From: Nitratifractor sp.
Lineage (GTDB): Bacteria > Campylobacterota > Campylobacteria > Campylobacterales > Sulfurovaceae
Length of the DNA: 34,873 bases
Reading direction: 5' to 3'
Assembly: GCA_015488535.1 (NCBI GenBank)
Contig: WFNP01000054.1
Span: 1 to 34,873, forward strand
The position numbers and the translations under genes were made by a program. The first letter of the stretch is position 1, and every line of letters starts with the position of its first letter. Positions 1 through 9,270 of the stretch are shown piece by piece. The notes under the pieces were generated by a model. That model had not been told where the DNA came from. It saw only the letters and a list, made by a program, of their open reading frames with translations, and did not search any database.

Positions 1-75
1 AGCTCTAATCACTCTAAAAAGCTAAATTTTTAACTGACCTTACGCAGATAAAATTATATTGAACAATATAGCATA

Positions 76-124
76 GGAGGCGGGGTTTCAACCCCGCATT
101 GTGCAGGACTGAAGTCCTGCCTCC
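76..124. repeat. REP-like double-hairpin palindromic element
   Basis: Two related 18-nt perfect hairpins sit side by side. Positions 80-97 (GCGGGGTT paired with AACCCCGC) and 103-120 (GCAGGACT paired with AGTCCTGC) are joined by a 5-nt linker. A flanking GGAG (76-79) pairs with CTCC (121-124), so the whole element can fold as a three-way junction. The GC-rich element stands out from AT-rich surroundings. This architecture is typical of REP/BIME sequences mobilised by RAYT (Y1-type) transposases. It lies just past the stop codon of the leftward efflux operon, so it could also end or protect that transcript, but no U-tract follows it. The folding is read directly; the REP assignment is inferred, because only one copy is in the window. 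Confidence 0.6.
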
Positions 125-202
125 GAATAAATTTCATTAAATTATAGTTATCTCTTATCCGAGACTTGCATTAAAATATTCTGACTTTAAGTGCTGATAA
201 TA

Positions 203-1489
203 TTACTCTCCTACAGAATGCTCCAATTGTGCTTTTGCTGTAAAATACTCATAATAGCTGTTTACCAAAGATGCCAAAGATTCTATATAGCTTTGATGTG
301 CATCTTGAAGCTCTATATAGTCAGCCAAATCATTGGCATATCTCTTTTTTGCCTGTATATACTTCTTTTTTGCCTGTTGGACAATAGAGCGGTTTAGATT
401 GAAATCATCTCTTCTGTTTTTCAGATTCAGATAGTTTTGTGTTACTTCTCTGCGTACGGCCAGTTTGGCTCTGTCGGCTTGAGAGTGGGATTTCATAGCA
501 TCTATTCTGGCTTTTTGAATCTCGGCACTCTGTCTATATCCTGTAAATATATCCCAGTTTGCACGAATGGCAACTCTTTCGTGATGATTTGGGAGTTGAT
601 AAGAATCTTTGGCATCTATATTTTTGGCTCCCACCTCTGCTGCCAAATCTATATATGGGTATCTGTCTGCCTCTTTTCTCTGTGCCAATGCCTGGCTTGA
701 GAGTATATTGTGTCGTATTGCTTTTAAAACAGCTCTGTGCTTCAGAGCGTATTCAAAAAGATATTTCAGATTGTGTCTTTCATTTGGCAATCTCCAGCTT
801 TTAAAATCTTTTACAGGTGTGTATAGTCTGTATTTGCCACCATATGGGATATCACCGATACTCTCTTCAAGCAGTGTGCGTCTAAACTGTAGCATATACT
901 TTGCATCATTTAGAGATTTTTTTGCCTTCTCTACTCTCATTTTTGCATCTGTTACATCTACTATTGTTTTTATTCCTGCTTTTAGATACTTTTTGGCACT
1001 GTATAGATGAGCTTTTTGTAATTCAAGATTTTTCTCATATACCCGTATGAGAGTCTTGGCTTTGAGAGCATCATAGTATCTGCTTTTGACTTCAAGTATT
1101 TTATCTGCAACTGTCTGTTTGAATTGCTCTGCATATGCTTTTTGCGTCTGTATTGCCACTTTCATCTCAGCCGAGCTTCTGCCAAAATCATAAATAAGCT
1201 GACTCAAAGCGATATTGCCTGAGAGTGTATCAGTCTGATTGAGCCTACCGCCTTTGTATCTGTCATTGAGTCTGCTTGTATCTATATCGAGGGTGATTTG
1301 TGGCAGACGCGAACTTTTGGCTATGATACTGCCCTGCTTTGCTCCTGTCATCTCATAGTAGGCGATTTTGATATCTGGACTCTTTTTCATAGCTATGGCA
1401 ATAAAATCATCTACTCTCAATGTCCTGGCATTGAGTGAGTCTATATATACCATCAAAACAAATAAAAACATATATCTTTTATACTGCAT
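203..1489 (-). CDS. TolC-family outer membrane efflux channel
   Basis: This is probably the outer-membrane channel of the tripartite pump encoded by this operon. The protein has an N-terminal signal peptide (hydrophobic MFLFVLMVYIDSLNA, predicted cleavage near Asn-Ala/Arg). Two long helical repeats follow, rich in Ala, Lys and Gln, with the spaced SQLIYDFGR and NWDIFTGYR segments characteristic of the outer membrane efflux protein family. The length of 428 residues is usual. The frame can be extended to a GTG at 1498, but I choose the ATG at 1489. An AGAGGTGA ribosome-binding sequence ends 5-6 nt before that ATG, and the GTG lies inside it. The start overlaps the last 11 nt of the RND gene, which suggests translational coupling. 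Substrates cannot be told from the sequence. Confidence 0.9.
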   Translation of the reverse strand: MQYKRYMFLFVLMVYIDSLNARTLRVDDFIAIAMKKSPDIKIAYYEMTGAKQGSIIAKSSRLPQITLDIDTSRLNDRYKGGRLNQTDTLSGNIALSQLIYDFGRSSAEMKVAIQTQKAYAEQFKQTVADKILEVKSRYYDALKAKTLIRVYEKNLELQKAHLYSAKKYLKAGIKTIVDVTDAKMRVEKAKKSLNDAKYMLQFRRTLLEESIGDIPYGGKYRLYTPVKDFKSWRLPNERHNLKYLFEYALKHRAVLKAIRHNILSSQALAQRKEADRYPYIDLAAEVGAKNIDAKDSYQLPNHHERVAIRANWDIFTGYRQSAEIQKARIDAMKSHSQADRAKLAVRREVTQNYLNLKNRRDDFNLNRSIVQQAKKKYIQAKKRYANDLADYIELQDAHQSYIESLASLVNSYYEYFTAKAQLEHSVGE

Positions 1490-4400
1490 TATTTTCACCT
1501 CTGAATTTTTCTCTCAATCTCTGCAATACAACAAAAAGCACAGGGGTAAGTAAGAATGTAAGTATCGTAGAAAGTAGCATACCTCCAAATACGGCAGTCC
1601 CTAGTGAACGCCTCGATGCCGCCCCTGCACCTGTAGCTACCACAAGAGGCAATATCCCAAGCAAAAACGACAATGCTGTCATCAATATGGCTCTCAGTCT
1701 CATTACAGATGCCTCAACTGCACTCTGCATCAAATCCATACCCTTTTCATGCAACTCTTTGGCAAACTCCACCACCATAATCGCATTTTTTGATGCCATA
1801 CCAATAAGCAGAACAAGTCCTATCTGTGTATATATATCATTGAGCAGTCCTGCTACGGTATTGGCTCCCAACGCCCCAAACATTACTGCCGGAATTGGCA
1901 ACATAATGGCAAGTGGTATTATCCAGCTCTCATATTGTGCTGATAGAAATAAAAACACCATCAAAAGTGAAAGCATAAAGATATATACAGCACTGTTTCC
2001 GGCTTCTTTCTCCTGATATGTAATTCCTGAAAATTCCAATCCTATACCTGTGGGTAAATATTTTTGGGCATACTCCTGGATTGCATTTATCGCATCATTG
2101 GAGCTGTATCCGGCTTGTGCATTATGGATACCGTTTACCGGGATACTCTGATATCCGTTGAAGTGGGTGATACTGTTTGCTCCGGCACTCCGTTTGATTT
2201 TGACCAATGAGCCAAGAGGCACCATTTTGCCTTCTTTGTTTTTGACAAAAAAGCTGTTGATTTTTCGTATATGTGAGCGGTATTTATCCTCTACCTGTAT
2301 GAATATACGGTATGTGCGTGAAAATTTTGTAAAGTCATCCACATACAAAGAGCCAAGATAACTGCCCAACACATTTAACAAATCTGACAATACAACCCCC
2401 GAAGCTGATACTTTGTCTCTGTCTATGTCAAGCTCCAGTTTGGGATAATTTAAATTGAGCATTGTATATGCTGATGCTATTGCTTTATCCTGATTTAATT
2501 TGGCTATAAACTCTTTTGCACTTTTATAAAAATCTTTCAGAGGCAAACCTTGCAGATTTTCGAGTTTAAACTCAAATCCTCCTGTAGCCGACAATCCGGG
2601 GATAGATGGAGGATTAAATATCCTCACAGTGGCATAAGGCAGTTTTGATGACAACTCCTTGCTCAACTCTTTTATGACTCCGTAAGCTTCCATATTGGGT
2701 GTCTGCCTTTTGCTCCAATCTTTCAAAACGACAAACATCGCCGAAGCTGAAGAATCAAGCGTTCCCATTACCGCATTGTATCCGTTTACACTGGCTACTT
2801 TTTCCACTGCCTGGTTGTGTCTGATGATATCTACGGCTTTTTTGGTGGCTTTTTCAGTCTCTCTCAGTTTCACTCCAGGCTCCAGACTCAGTGACACAAT
2901 CAGTGTCCCCTGATCCTCCTCCGGCAAAAATCCGGTAGGAACCGTGCGAAAAATATACCATGTGCCTACAAGAAGCATCAAAAATATACTCAAAGGTATA
3001 TAACTGTGTCTAATCAAAAATTCTATAATAGAAGCATAAACTTTTTTTGTCCGCTCCAAAAATGAATCAAATGCTCTGAATATAAAATTTTTCTTGCCAC
3101 TGTTTCGCTTCAATACCTCAGCAGCCAGTGCCGGAGCCAGTGTCAAAGCCACAATAGATGATATAAATACAGAAAAAGCTATCGTCATGGCAAACTGTCT
3201 ATACAAAGCCCCCGATATTCCGGGTATAAAAGTAACAGGCACAAATACAGCCATCAATACCAGTGTTGTAGATATCACAGGTGCAGTTATCTCTCTCATA
3301 GCTCTTTGGGTAGCCTCTTTGACACTGATATCAGGATACTTATCAAGATTGCTTTCTACATTTTCTACGACCAGTATCGCATCATCTACCACTATACCGA
3401 TAGCCAAAATCAATCCAAACAGAGTAAGAGTATTTATCGAAAATCCGGCTATCAACAGTGCGGCAAATGTGCCTATCAAAGATACAGGTATGGCAACAGC
3501 CGGTATCAGTGTAGCTCTAAGAGACTGTAAAAACAGATAAACTACCGCCAATACAAGAATGAGTGCTTCTATCAGTGTCTGAATTACCTCTTCAATAGAT
3601 ACTTTTACAAAAAGAGTCGTATCATAACTGGGTTCTATCATTATATCTTTTGGGAATCTCTTTTGAAGCTCTTTTAATTTATCCTCCACCCTCTTGGCTA
3701 CATCCAAAGCATTTGCACCGGGTAGTTGGTATATTCCCAATACCGCTGCCGGTTTATTATTGTAAAATGCCGACCATAAATAACTCTCTGAGCCAAGCTC
3801 CACTCTAGCTACATCTTTCAATCTGATTGCCGAACCGTCACGATTTTGTTTGATTATCACCTTTTTAAAGTCATTGATAGAGGAGAGTTTTGTTTTTGCC
3901 GTCAGTGTATATTGAAATCTGCCCTGTGATTTGAGTGCTGTATCTCCGACTTTGCCCAAAGCCACCTGCACATTCTGACTTTTGAGAGCATTTACGATAT
4001 CACTTACTGTCAGATTCAAAGAGCTTAGCTTATCCGGGTCTATCCATATACGCATGGCATATTTTCTCTCTCCCAGGTTTTTGACATCTCCCACACCGGG
4101 AATTCTTTTCAACTCATCTACAATATTGAGTGAAGCAAAATTTGAGAGATAGAGGGCATCTTTTTTGGGATTGTTTGAGCGTACAGTTACTATTTGCACA
4201 ATACTGCCTGATACTTTTCTGGTAGTAACTCCTGTCCTTTTGACAACATCGGGCAATCTGGGAGTAGCAAGAGCCACTCTGTTTTGGACATCTACAGCAG
4301 CTGTATCAAGGTCATATCCCGGCTCAAAATATACAGTAATGACAGATGAACCGTCTGATGAGGAGGTTGATTCACTGTATATCATTCCCTCAATTCCGTT

Positions 4401-4610
4401 TAACTGCTCTTCTATGGGTCTTGTCAAACTCTCCTCTACCACATCCGCAGAAGCTCCGGTATATGATGCACTCACCTGAATAGTAGGAGGCACTATCTCC
4501 GGAAATTGGGCTACCGGTAATACCTTGATGGCAATGAGTCCGAGCAAGACAATCAATATAGAAAGAGTCTTTGCCGATACAGGGTGATTTATAAAAAACT
4601 GAGGTATCAT
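1479..4610 (-). CDS. RND multidrug efflux permease, HAE1 (AcrB/MexB) family
   Basis: This inner-membrane proton antiporter should export hydrophobic or amphiphilic compounds through the adaptor and channel encoded beside it. The 1043-residue length is standard for HAE1 pumps. It begins with the usual MIPQFFINHPV helix and shows the two-fold repeat of a large periplasmic loop plus membrane bundle. The membrane proton relay is intact: the GIVVDDAILVVENVE segment supplies Asp409-Asp410 (AcrB Asp407/408), and the second bundle carries Lys in GMASKNAIMVVEF (AcrB Lys940). The start codon overlaps the adaptor stop as ATGA, and the 3' end overlaps the TolC-like gene. Family assignment is certain; the substrate is unknown. 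No TetR or MarR repressor gene adjoins the operon inside the window. Confidence 0.97.
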   Translation of the reverse strand: MIPQFFINHPVSAKTLSILIVLLGLIAIKVLPVAQFPEIVPPTIQVSASYTGASADVVEESLTRPIEEQLNGIEGMIYSESTSSSDGSSVITVYFEPGYDLDTAAVDVQNRVALATPRLPDVVKRTGVTTRKVSGSIVQIVTVRSNNPKKDALYLSNFASLNIVDELKRIPGVGDVKNLGERKYAMRIWIDPDKLSSLNLTVSDIVNALKSQNVQVALGKVGDTALKSQGRFQYTLTAKTKLSSINDFKKVIIKQNRDGSAIRLKDVARVELGSESYLWSAFYNNKPAAVLGIYQLPGANALDVAKRVEDKLKELQKRFPKDIMIEPSYDTTLFVKVSIEEVIQTLIEALILVLAVVYLFLQSLRATLIPAVAIPVSLIGTFAALLIAGFSINTLTLFGLILAIGIVVDDAILVVENVESNLDKYPDISVKEATQRAMREITAPVISTTLVLMAVFVPVTFIPGISGALYRQFAMTIAFSVFISSIVALTLAPALAAEVLKRNSGKKNFIFRAFDSFLERTKKVYASIIEFLIRHSYIPLSIFLMLLVGTWYIFRTVPTGFLPEEDQGTLIVSLSLEPGVKLRETEKATKKAVDIIRHNQAVEKVASVNGYNAVMGTLDSSASAMFVVLKDWSKRQTPNMEAYGVIKELSKELSSKLPYATVRIFNPPSIPGLSATGGFEFKLENLQGLPLKDFYKSAKEFIAKLNQDKAIASAYTMLNLNYPKLELDIDRDKVSASGVVLSDLLNVLGSYLGSLYVDDFTKFSRTYRIFIQVEDKYRSHIRKINSFFVKNKEGKMVPLGSLVKIKRSAGANSITHFNGYQSIPVNGIHNAQAGYSSNDAINAIQEYAQKYLPTGIGLEFSGITYQEKEAGNSAVYIFMLSLLMVFLFLSAQYESWIIPLAIMLPIPAVMFGALGANTVAGLLNDIYTQIGLVLLIGMASKNAIMVVEFAKELHEKGMDLMQSAVEASVMRLRAILMTALSFLLGILPLVVATGAGAASRRSLGTAVFGGMLLSTILTFLLTPVLFVVLQRLREKFRGENNAV

Positions 4611-5734
4611 TTTCTGTTTGCCTCTGCTGAATTATTGATATCAATCGGATGTACTTTTATATCCGTAGTAAGTTTCCCTATTGGTTGGAGCATAACCTTT
4701 AATCCCTCTGCATCATCTGGCAATATTGTCATCTCTTCATTTGAAAAGAGATTTTTGAAGTGATACTTCTTTAAAAAATTATTCTTATCCACTACAAATA
4801 CAAATTCACCCTCCTGGTCTTGATATATCCATTTTGGAGATACAGCCACTACCGGATAGGCATTGTGAATGATTAATCTAAGAGTCACAAAACTACCTGG
4901 CAAAATCTCGGATTTTGGATTTTTGACCCTTGCTCTCATAGGGACAGTGCCTGTATCTTCATCGACAGACGGAGCTATATACTCTACAGAGCCTTTGAGT
5001 CTGATAGCAGGATTATCCCTCAAAAAAACTTCTACATCAGGAAAGGGTTTTGATTTGTATTTTTGAATATCAGCCGTATCTCTGGTATCGGGATAGAAAT
5101 TTACCTGCAACAGTGAAGCATCTGTTATTTTTGTCATGGCAGTTCCGGGTTTTACCAAATTACCTGGCTTTACAAGCTCTTTGCCCACTTTACCACTGAT
5201 GGGAGCTTTGATATCACAATAGGATAATTTAAGCTTGGCATCTTCGAGTATCACATTATCTGATTTTATAGCTGCTTCGAGCTGTTTTTTGGACGCTGTG
5301 AGTTGATCGAGTTTCTGTTTTGGTGCCAACTGCTCTGCTACCAAAGGAGCATATCTGAGCAACTCAGCCTGAGCCAAATCAAGAGATGCCTTGTCCTTCT
5401 CCAATCGTGCCAAAGCTTCATTTACAGCAGCTTCATAGTCACTTTTGTCAATAGAAAAGAGTATTTCACCCTTTTTCACATTTTCTCCGGCTTTAAAGTG
5501 CTGTTTGATTAATTCACCCTCTACTCTGGATATTACCGTAGCAGCACTGTATGCTTTTGCTTTACTACTGTAATCTACCCAAATGGCACGAGGCTCTTTA
5601 TGCAAAATTTTTACTTTTACTGAAGGTATTTCTCTTTTTTGAGGTATATTTTTATTTTGATTTGTATCTTGACAGCCTGAAATATATAAAAGTGTTATTG
5701 AAAATAATACTCCTGTTATTATTGAACTCTTCAC
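4607..5734 (-). CDS. RND efflux periplasmic adaptor (AcrA/HlyD-type) lipoprotein
   Basis: This membrane-fusion protein should bridge the RND pump and the TolC-like channel. The N-terminus is a lipoprotein signal with lipobox ISGC at Cys21, so the mature protein would be anchored by lipid to the inner membrane. Next come the first half of a barrel-sandwich (lipoyl-like) hybrid around residues 60-100 and a coiled-coil hairpin around 105-170, rich in Ala, Leu and Lys. The second barrel-sandwich half follows (IKAPISGKVGKELVKPGN), then a beta-barrel and a membrane-proximal domain. At 375 residues it is of typical size. The start is GTG, preceded by a GGAG-type ribosome-binding site. It is first in the operon, and its stop overlaps the pump start as ATGA. 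Confidence 0.95.
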   Translation of the reverse strand: MKSSIITGVLFSITLLYISGCQDTNQNKNIPQKREIPSVKVKILHKEPRAIWVDYSSKAKAYSAATVISRVEGELIKQHFKAGENVKKGEILFSIDKSDYEAAVNEALARLEKDKASLDLAQAELLRYAPLVAEQLAPKQKLDQLTASKKQLEAAIKSDNVILEDAKLKLSYCDIKAPISGKVGKELVKPGNLVKPGTAMTKITDASLLQVNFYPDTRDTADIQKYKSKPFPDVEVFLRDNPAIRLKGSVEYIAPSVDEDTGTVPMRARVKNPKSEILPGSFVTLRLIIHNAYPVVAVSPKWIYQDQEGEFVFVVDKNNFLKKYHFKNLFSNEEMTILPDDAEGLKVMLQPIGKLTTDIKVHPIDINNSAEANRK

Positions 5735-5774
5735 TACTGTTATCTCCGATTTGATATTTATCCGTAAAGTATTA

Positions 5775-5780
5775 ATTATA
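5775..5780 (-). promoter_or_regulatory. Candidate -10 box for the efflux operon
   Basis: Read leftward, positions 5780-5775 give a perfect TATAAT about 40 nt upstream of the adaptor start. No good -35 hexamer sits at the expected distance, which is common in Campylobacterota sigma-70 promoters. The upstream sequence contains the CCTT-N4-AAGG dyad (5791-5802) shared with the opposing rpsL promoter. Prediction from sequence only. Confidence 0.4.
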
Positions 5781-5787
5781 TCTGATT

Positions 5788-5818
5788 TTGCCTTTTTTAA
5801 GGTTTTTTCTATATAATA
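5788..5818 (+). promoter_or_regulatory. Candidate promoter of the rpsL-rpsG-fusA operon
   Basis: A perfect TATAAT at 5813-5818 is preceded by T-rich tracts and a weak TTGCCT (5788-5793) at a 19-nt spacing. The transcript would start near 5825 and carry a leader of about 120 nt. That leader contains a small hairpin (TTCTC 5898-5902 with GAGAA 5908-5912) before the rpsL ribosome-binding site. A second possible -10, TATAAG at 5861-5866, would give a shorter leader. Which one is used cannot be settled by eye. Confidence 0.5.
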
Positions 5819-5944
5819 ATGCCCTATTTTTCCGCAACCTTACTTTGGTTTATGGCTTTGTATAAGTTATAGACGAGGTGTAACAGCCCGGATTCAATTC
5901 TCTCACTGAGAAAACAAAAAATATTTTTACGAAAGGATAGAAAT

Positions 5945-6316
5945 TTGCCTACTATTAATCAGTTGATTCGCAAAGAGCGAAAAAAGGTAATCAAAAAGTC
6001 TAAATCACCAGCATTGGTGAATTGTCCACAAAGAAGAGGAGTATGTACTCGTGTATATACAACTACACCAAAGAAACCTAACTCAGCTTTGAGAAAAGTT
6101 GCAAAAGTCAGACTTACAAGCGGTTTTGAGGTAATCTCATATATCGGTGGTGAGGGTCACAACCTACAGGAGCACTCTATTGTTTTGGTTAGAGGCGGTA
6201 GGGTAAAAGACCTTCCTGGTGTGAAGTATCATATCGTTCGTGGAGCATTGGATGCTTCTGGTGTTGCAAACAGAAAAGTTTCTCGTTCTAAATACGGAAC
6301 AAAGAGACCAAAATAA
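5945..6316 (+). CDS. rpsL: 30S ribosomal protein S12
   Basis: S12 lies at the decoding centre of the small ribosomal subunit and takes part in tRNA selection. The 123-residue protein is full length and begins with the family signature [13 protein letters not shown]. The two loops where streptomycin-resistance changes arise are wild type: [11 protein letters not shown] and [13 protein letters not shown] both keep their lysines. The Asp of the second loop, which is thiomethylated in many bacteria, is present. The only start that fits is TTG, because the family N-terminus begins immediately after it, and an AAAGGA ribosome-binding sequence sits about 7 nt upstream. It is first in the str operon, before rpsG and fusA. 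A TTG start is unusual for so strongly expressed a gene. Confidence 0.98.
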   Translation: MPTINQLIRKERKKVIKKSKSPALVNCPQRRGVCTRVYTTTPKKPNSALRKVAKVRLTSGFEVISYIGGEGHNLQEHSIVLVRGGRVKDLPGVKYHIVRGALDASGVANRKVSRSKYGTKRPK

Positions 6317-6350
6317 GCAAGCAGCTTAATTGCACAAACACAAAACAAGA

Positions 6351-6403
6351 GGTTGGCATATCAAATGCCCTGACAGGCGGTATCATTAATCCTTAGGGGA
6401 TAC
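6351..6403 (+). promoter_or_regulatory. Possible structured S7-type control region between rpsL and rpsG
   Basis: The 125-nt gap between rpsL and rpsG is long for this operon and holds no gene. It can form a 5-bp hairpin (GGCAT 6355-6359 with ATGCC 6365-6369). Next to it is a second stem (GTATC 6380-6384 with GATAC 6399-6403) that encloses a smaller CC/GG stem. In Escherichia coli the corresponding rpsL-rpsG spacer binds ribosomal protein S7 and represses translation. The position and the presence of structure suggest the same role here, but no sequence match to the known S7 site was established. Confidence 0.35.
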
Positions 6404-6426
6404 AGCTTGAGTAAATCAAATCATAG

Positions 6427-6909
<483 letters not shown>

Positions 6910-6920
6910 GGAATTAGAAT

Positions 6921-9002
6921 ATGGCTAGATCGCATCCATTAGAAAAAGTAAGAAATATCGGAATTGCTGCGCATATTGATGCCGGTAAAACAACCACTAC
7001 AGAAAGAATCCTGTTTTATACAGGTGTATCTCACAAAATCGGTGAAGTTCACGATGGTGCAGCTACTATGGACTGGATGGAGCAGGAGCAGGAAAGAGGT
7101 ATTACAATTACTTCTGCTGCTACTACCTGTGAGTGGAAAGGTCATCAGATCAACATCATAGACACTCCGGGCCACGTTGACTTTACAATCGAAGTTGAGC
7201 GTTCTATGAGAGTGCTTGACGGTGCTGTTGCCGTATTCTGTTCTGTCGGTGGGGTTCAGCCTCAGTCAGAGACAGTATGGAGACAGGCAAACAAATATCA
7301 TGTACCAAGAATGGTATTTGTAAACAAAATGGATAGAACAGGAGCTGATTTTTATGAAGTCGAAAGACAAATCAAAGAGAGACTCAATGCAAACCCTGTG
7401 CCAATCCAAATCCCAATAGGTGCTGAAGAGAACTTTTTGGGTGTAATTGACCTTGTAGAGATGAAAGCTGTCATCTGGGATGATGACCAGACTTTGATGG
7501 GTCAAAAGTATGAAGTTGTAGATATCCCTGAAGAGTATCAAGAGAAAGCCGAAGAGTATAGAGAGAAGATGATTGAAGCAGTTGCTGAAACTGATGATGA
7601 GCTTCTTGATAAATACATGGAGGGTGAAGAGCTTACAAAAGAGGAGATTAAAGCAGGTCTTAAAAAGGGTTGTATCGATTTGAGTATCGTTCCTATGACT
7701 TGTGGAACTGCATTTAAAAACAAAGGTGTTCAGACACTTCTTGATGCTGTAGTAGATTATCTTCCGTCTCCGACTGAAGTTCCTGCTATCAGAGGTGAGT
7801 ATGAAGACGGTAAAGAGGTATTTGTAGAATCTACCGACAATGGACCGTTTGCGGCACTTGCATTTAAGATTATGACAGACCCGTTTGTAGGTCAGCTTAC
7901 ATTTATCCGTGTATATAGAGGAATTTTGAGCAGTGGCTCTTATGTATATAACACTACAAAGGGTAAAAAAGAGAGAGTCGGAAGACTTCTTAAAATGCAC
8001 TCAAACAAAAGAGAAGAGATTAATGAACTATATGCCGGTGAAATCGGTGCAGTTGTCGGTCTTAAATATACTCTTACAGGTGATACTCTTGCAGATGAGA
8101 AAGATAAAGTAATCCTGGAGAGAATGGAGTTCCCTGAGCCTGTTATCTCTGTTGCTGTTGAGCCTAAGACCAAAGCAGACCAGGAGAAGATGGGTATTGC
8201 ACTTCAAAAACTTGCTCAAGAAGATCCATCTTTCCGTGTAACAACTGATGAAGAGTCCGGTCAGACAATTATTTCTGGTATGGGTGAGCTTCACCTTGAA
8301 ATCCTTGTTGACAGAATGATGAGAGAGTTTAAGGTTGAAGCTGAAGTTGGAGCTCCACAGGTTGCATACAGAGAGACTATCAAAGCTCCTGTTAATCAAG
8401 AGTATAAATATGCCAAGCAGTCTGGTGGTAGAGGTCAGTATGGTCATGTATTCCTCAAAATCGAGCCTCAGGAGCAAGGTGCCGGATATGAATTTATCGA
8501 TGAGATTAAAGGTGGTGTAATTCCAAAAGAGTATATCCCTGCTGTCGATAAAGGTATCCAGGAAGCTATGCAAAGAGGTATCCAGGCTGGTTATCCGGTA
8601 GAAGATGTAAAAGTTACTCTATATGATGGTAGTTACCACGAAGTTGACTCTTCTGAAATGGCATTTAAACTTGCCGGTTCTATGGGCTTTAGAGAGGGTG
8701 CAAAAAAAGCTGACCCTGCAATCCTAGAGCCTATGATGAAGGTTGAAGTAGAAGTGCCTGAAGAGTATATGGGTGATGTAATCGGTGATATCTCCAAAAG
8801 AAGAGGTCAGGTAAACGGTATGGGTGACAGAGCAGGTAATAAAATTGTAGATGCTTTTGTTCCACTTGCAGAGATGTTTGGATACTCTACTGATTTGCGT
8901 TCTATGACTCAGGGTAGAGCTACTTATGCTATGGAATTTGACCATTATGAAGAGGTTCCATCAAATGTAGCAAAAGAGATTATTGAAAAGAGAAATGGCT
9001 AA
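6921..9002 (+). CDS. fusA: Translation elongation factor G
   Basis: EF-G is the GTPase that drives translocation of tRNA and mRNA on the ribosome and helps recycle ribosomes with RRF. At 693 residues it is full length. The GTP-binding elements are intact: P-loop AHIDAGKT (residues 17-24), switch segment [19 protein letters not shown] (81-88) with the catalytic His85, and NKMD. Domains II to V follow, including the domain IV region around [14 protein letters not shown]. The ATG follows AAGGAATTAGAAT. It is the last gene of the str operon. No tuf gene comes next, unlike the classical enterobacterial order, and a hairpin terminator lies 29 nt after the stop codon. Confidence 0.99.
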   Translation: MARSHPLEKVRNIGIAAHIDAGKTTTTERILFYTGVSHKIGEVHDGAATMDWMEQEQERGITITSAATTCEWKGHQINIIDTPGHVDFTIEVERSMRVLDGAVAVFCSVGGVQPQSETVWRQANKYHVPRMVFVNKMDRTGADFYEVERQIKERLNANPVPIQIPIGAEENFLGVIDLVEMKAVIWDDDQTLMGQKYEVVDIPEEYQEKAEEYREKMIEAVAETDDELLDKYMEGEELTKEEIKAGLKKGCIDLSIVPMTCGTAFKNKGVQTLLDAVVDYLPSPTEVPAIRGEYEDGKEVFVESTDNGPFAALAFKIMTDPFVGQLTFIRVYRGILSSGSYVYNTTKGKKERVGRLLKMHSNKREEINELYAGEIGAVVGLKYTLTGDTLADEKDKVILERMEFPEPVISVAVEPKTKADQEKMGIALQKLAQEDPSFRVTTDEESGQTIISGMGELHLEILVDRMMREFKVEAEVGAPQVAYRETIKAPVNQEYKYAKQSGGRGQYGHVFLKIEPQEQGAGYEFIDEIKGGVIPKEYIPAVDKGIQEAMQRGIQAGYPVEDVKVTLYDGSYHEVDSSEMAFKLAGSMGFREGAKKADPAILEPMMKVEVEVPEEYMGDVIGDISKRRGQVNGMGDRAGNKIVDAFVPLAEMFGYSTDLRSMTQGRATYAMEFDHYEEVPSNVAKEIIEKRNG

Positions 9003-9030
9003 TATCTAACTAAGCATCATTTTCTATATA

Positions 9031-9066
9031 AAAGCATAGCAGGAGTTTTTCTTCTGCTTTTGCTTT
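9031..9066 (+). terminator. Hairpin terminator after fusA
   Basis: AGCAGGAG (9038-9045) pairs with CTTCTGCT (9051-9058) around a TTTTT loop, with one G-T pair. An outer AAAGCA (9031-9036) pairs with TGCTTT (9061-9066) across a small internal loop. The stem is long and ends in a short T-run, which suits a factor-independent terminator of the str operon, although the terminal U-tract is short. Bases 9067-9270 contain no recognisable gene; they serve as the upstream region of the next gene. Confidence 0.6.
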
Positions 9067-9270
9067 AAAAATATACTACTTTGTTAGTATCTATCCCATC
9101 TTATTTCCTTTATAAAATATACAAATACTGTTTTAAGTTGGCTACTTTTATACATAAGCCTATTTATTAACCAGAACTCATCAACAATATATTAATTACT
9201 TCATCTCTTTTAGCTTTTTGATTACAATTATTCGATACAATTATCCAAAATAGAAAATTAAGGAGGGGAG

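Noticed and set aside
76-124. Possible CRISPR repeat units
   Set aside because: The two hairpins are adjacent and not separated by spacers of regular length, they are not identical, and no cas gene is present.
3094-3540. 148-codon rightward frame inside the RND pump gene
   Set aside because: It is antisense to the essential proton-relay region, with composition mirroring the hydrophobic codons of the pump.
7266-8000. Long open frame (244 codons) antisense to fusA
   Set aside because: It lies wholly within the conserved EF-G gene, its translation is rich in Ser, Phe, Cys and Leu as expected of an antisense shadow, and no ribosome-binding site was evident.
9003-9270. Search for tuf, a tRNA or a small gene after fusA
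   Set aside because: The gap contains only the terminator hairpin and AT-rich upstream sequence; no cloverleaf or coding signal was found.
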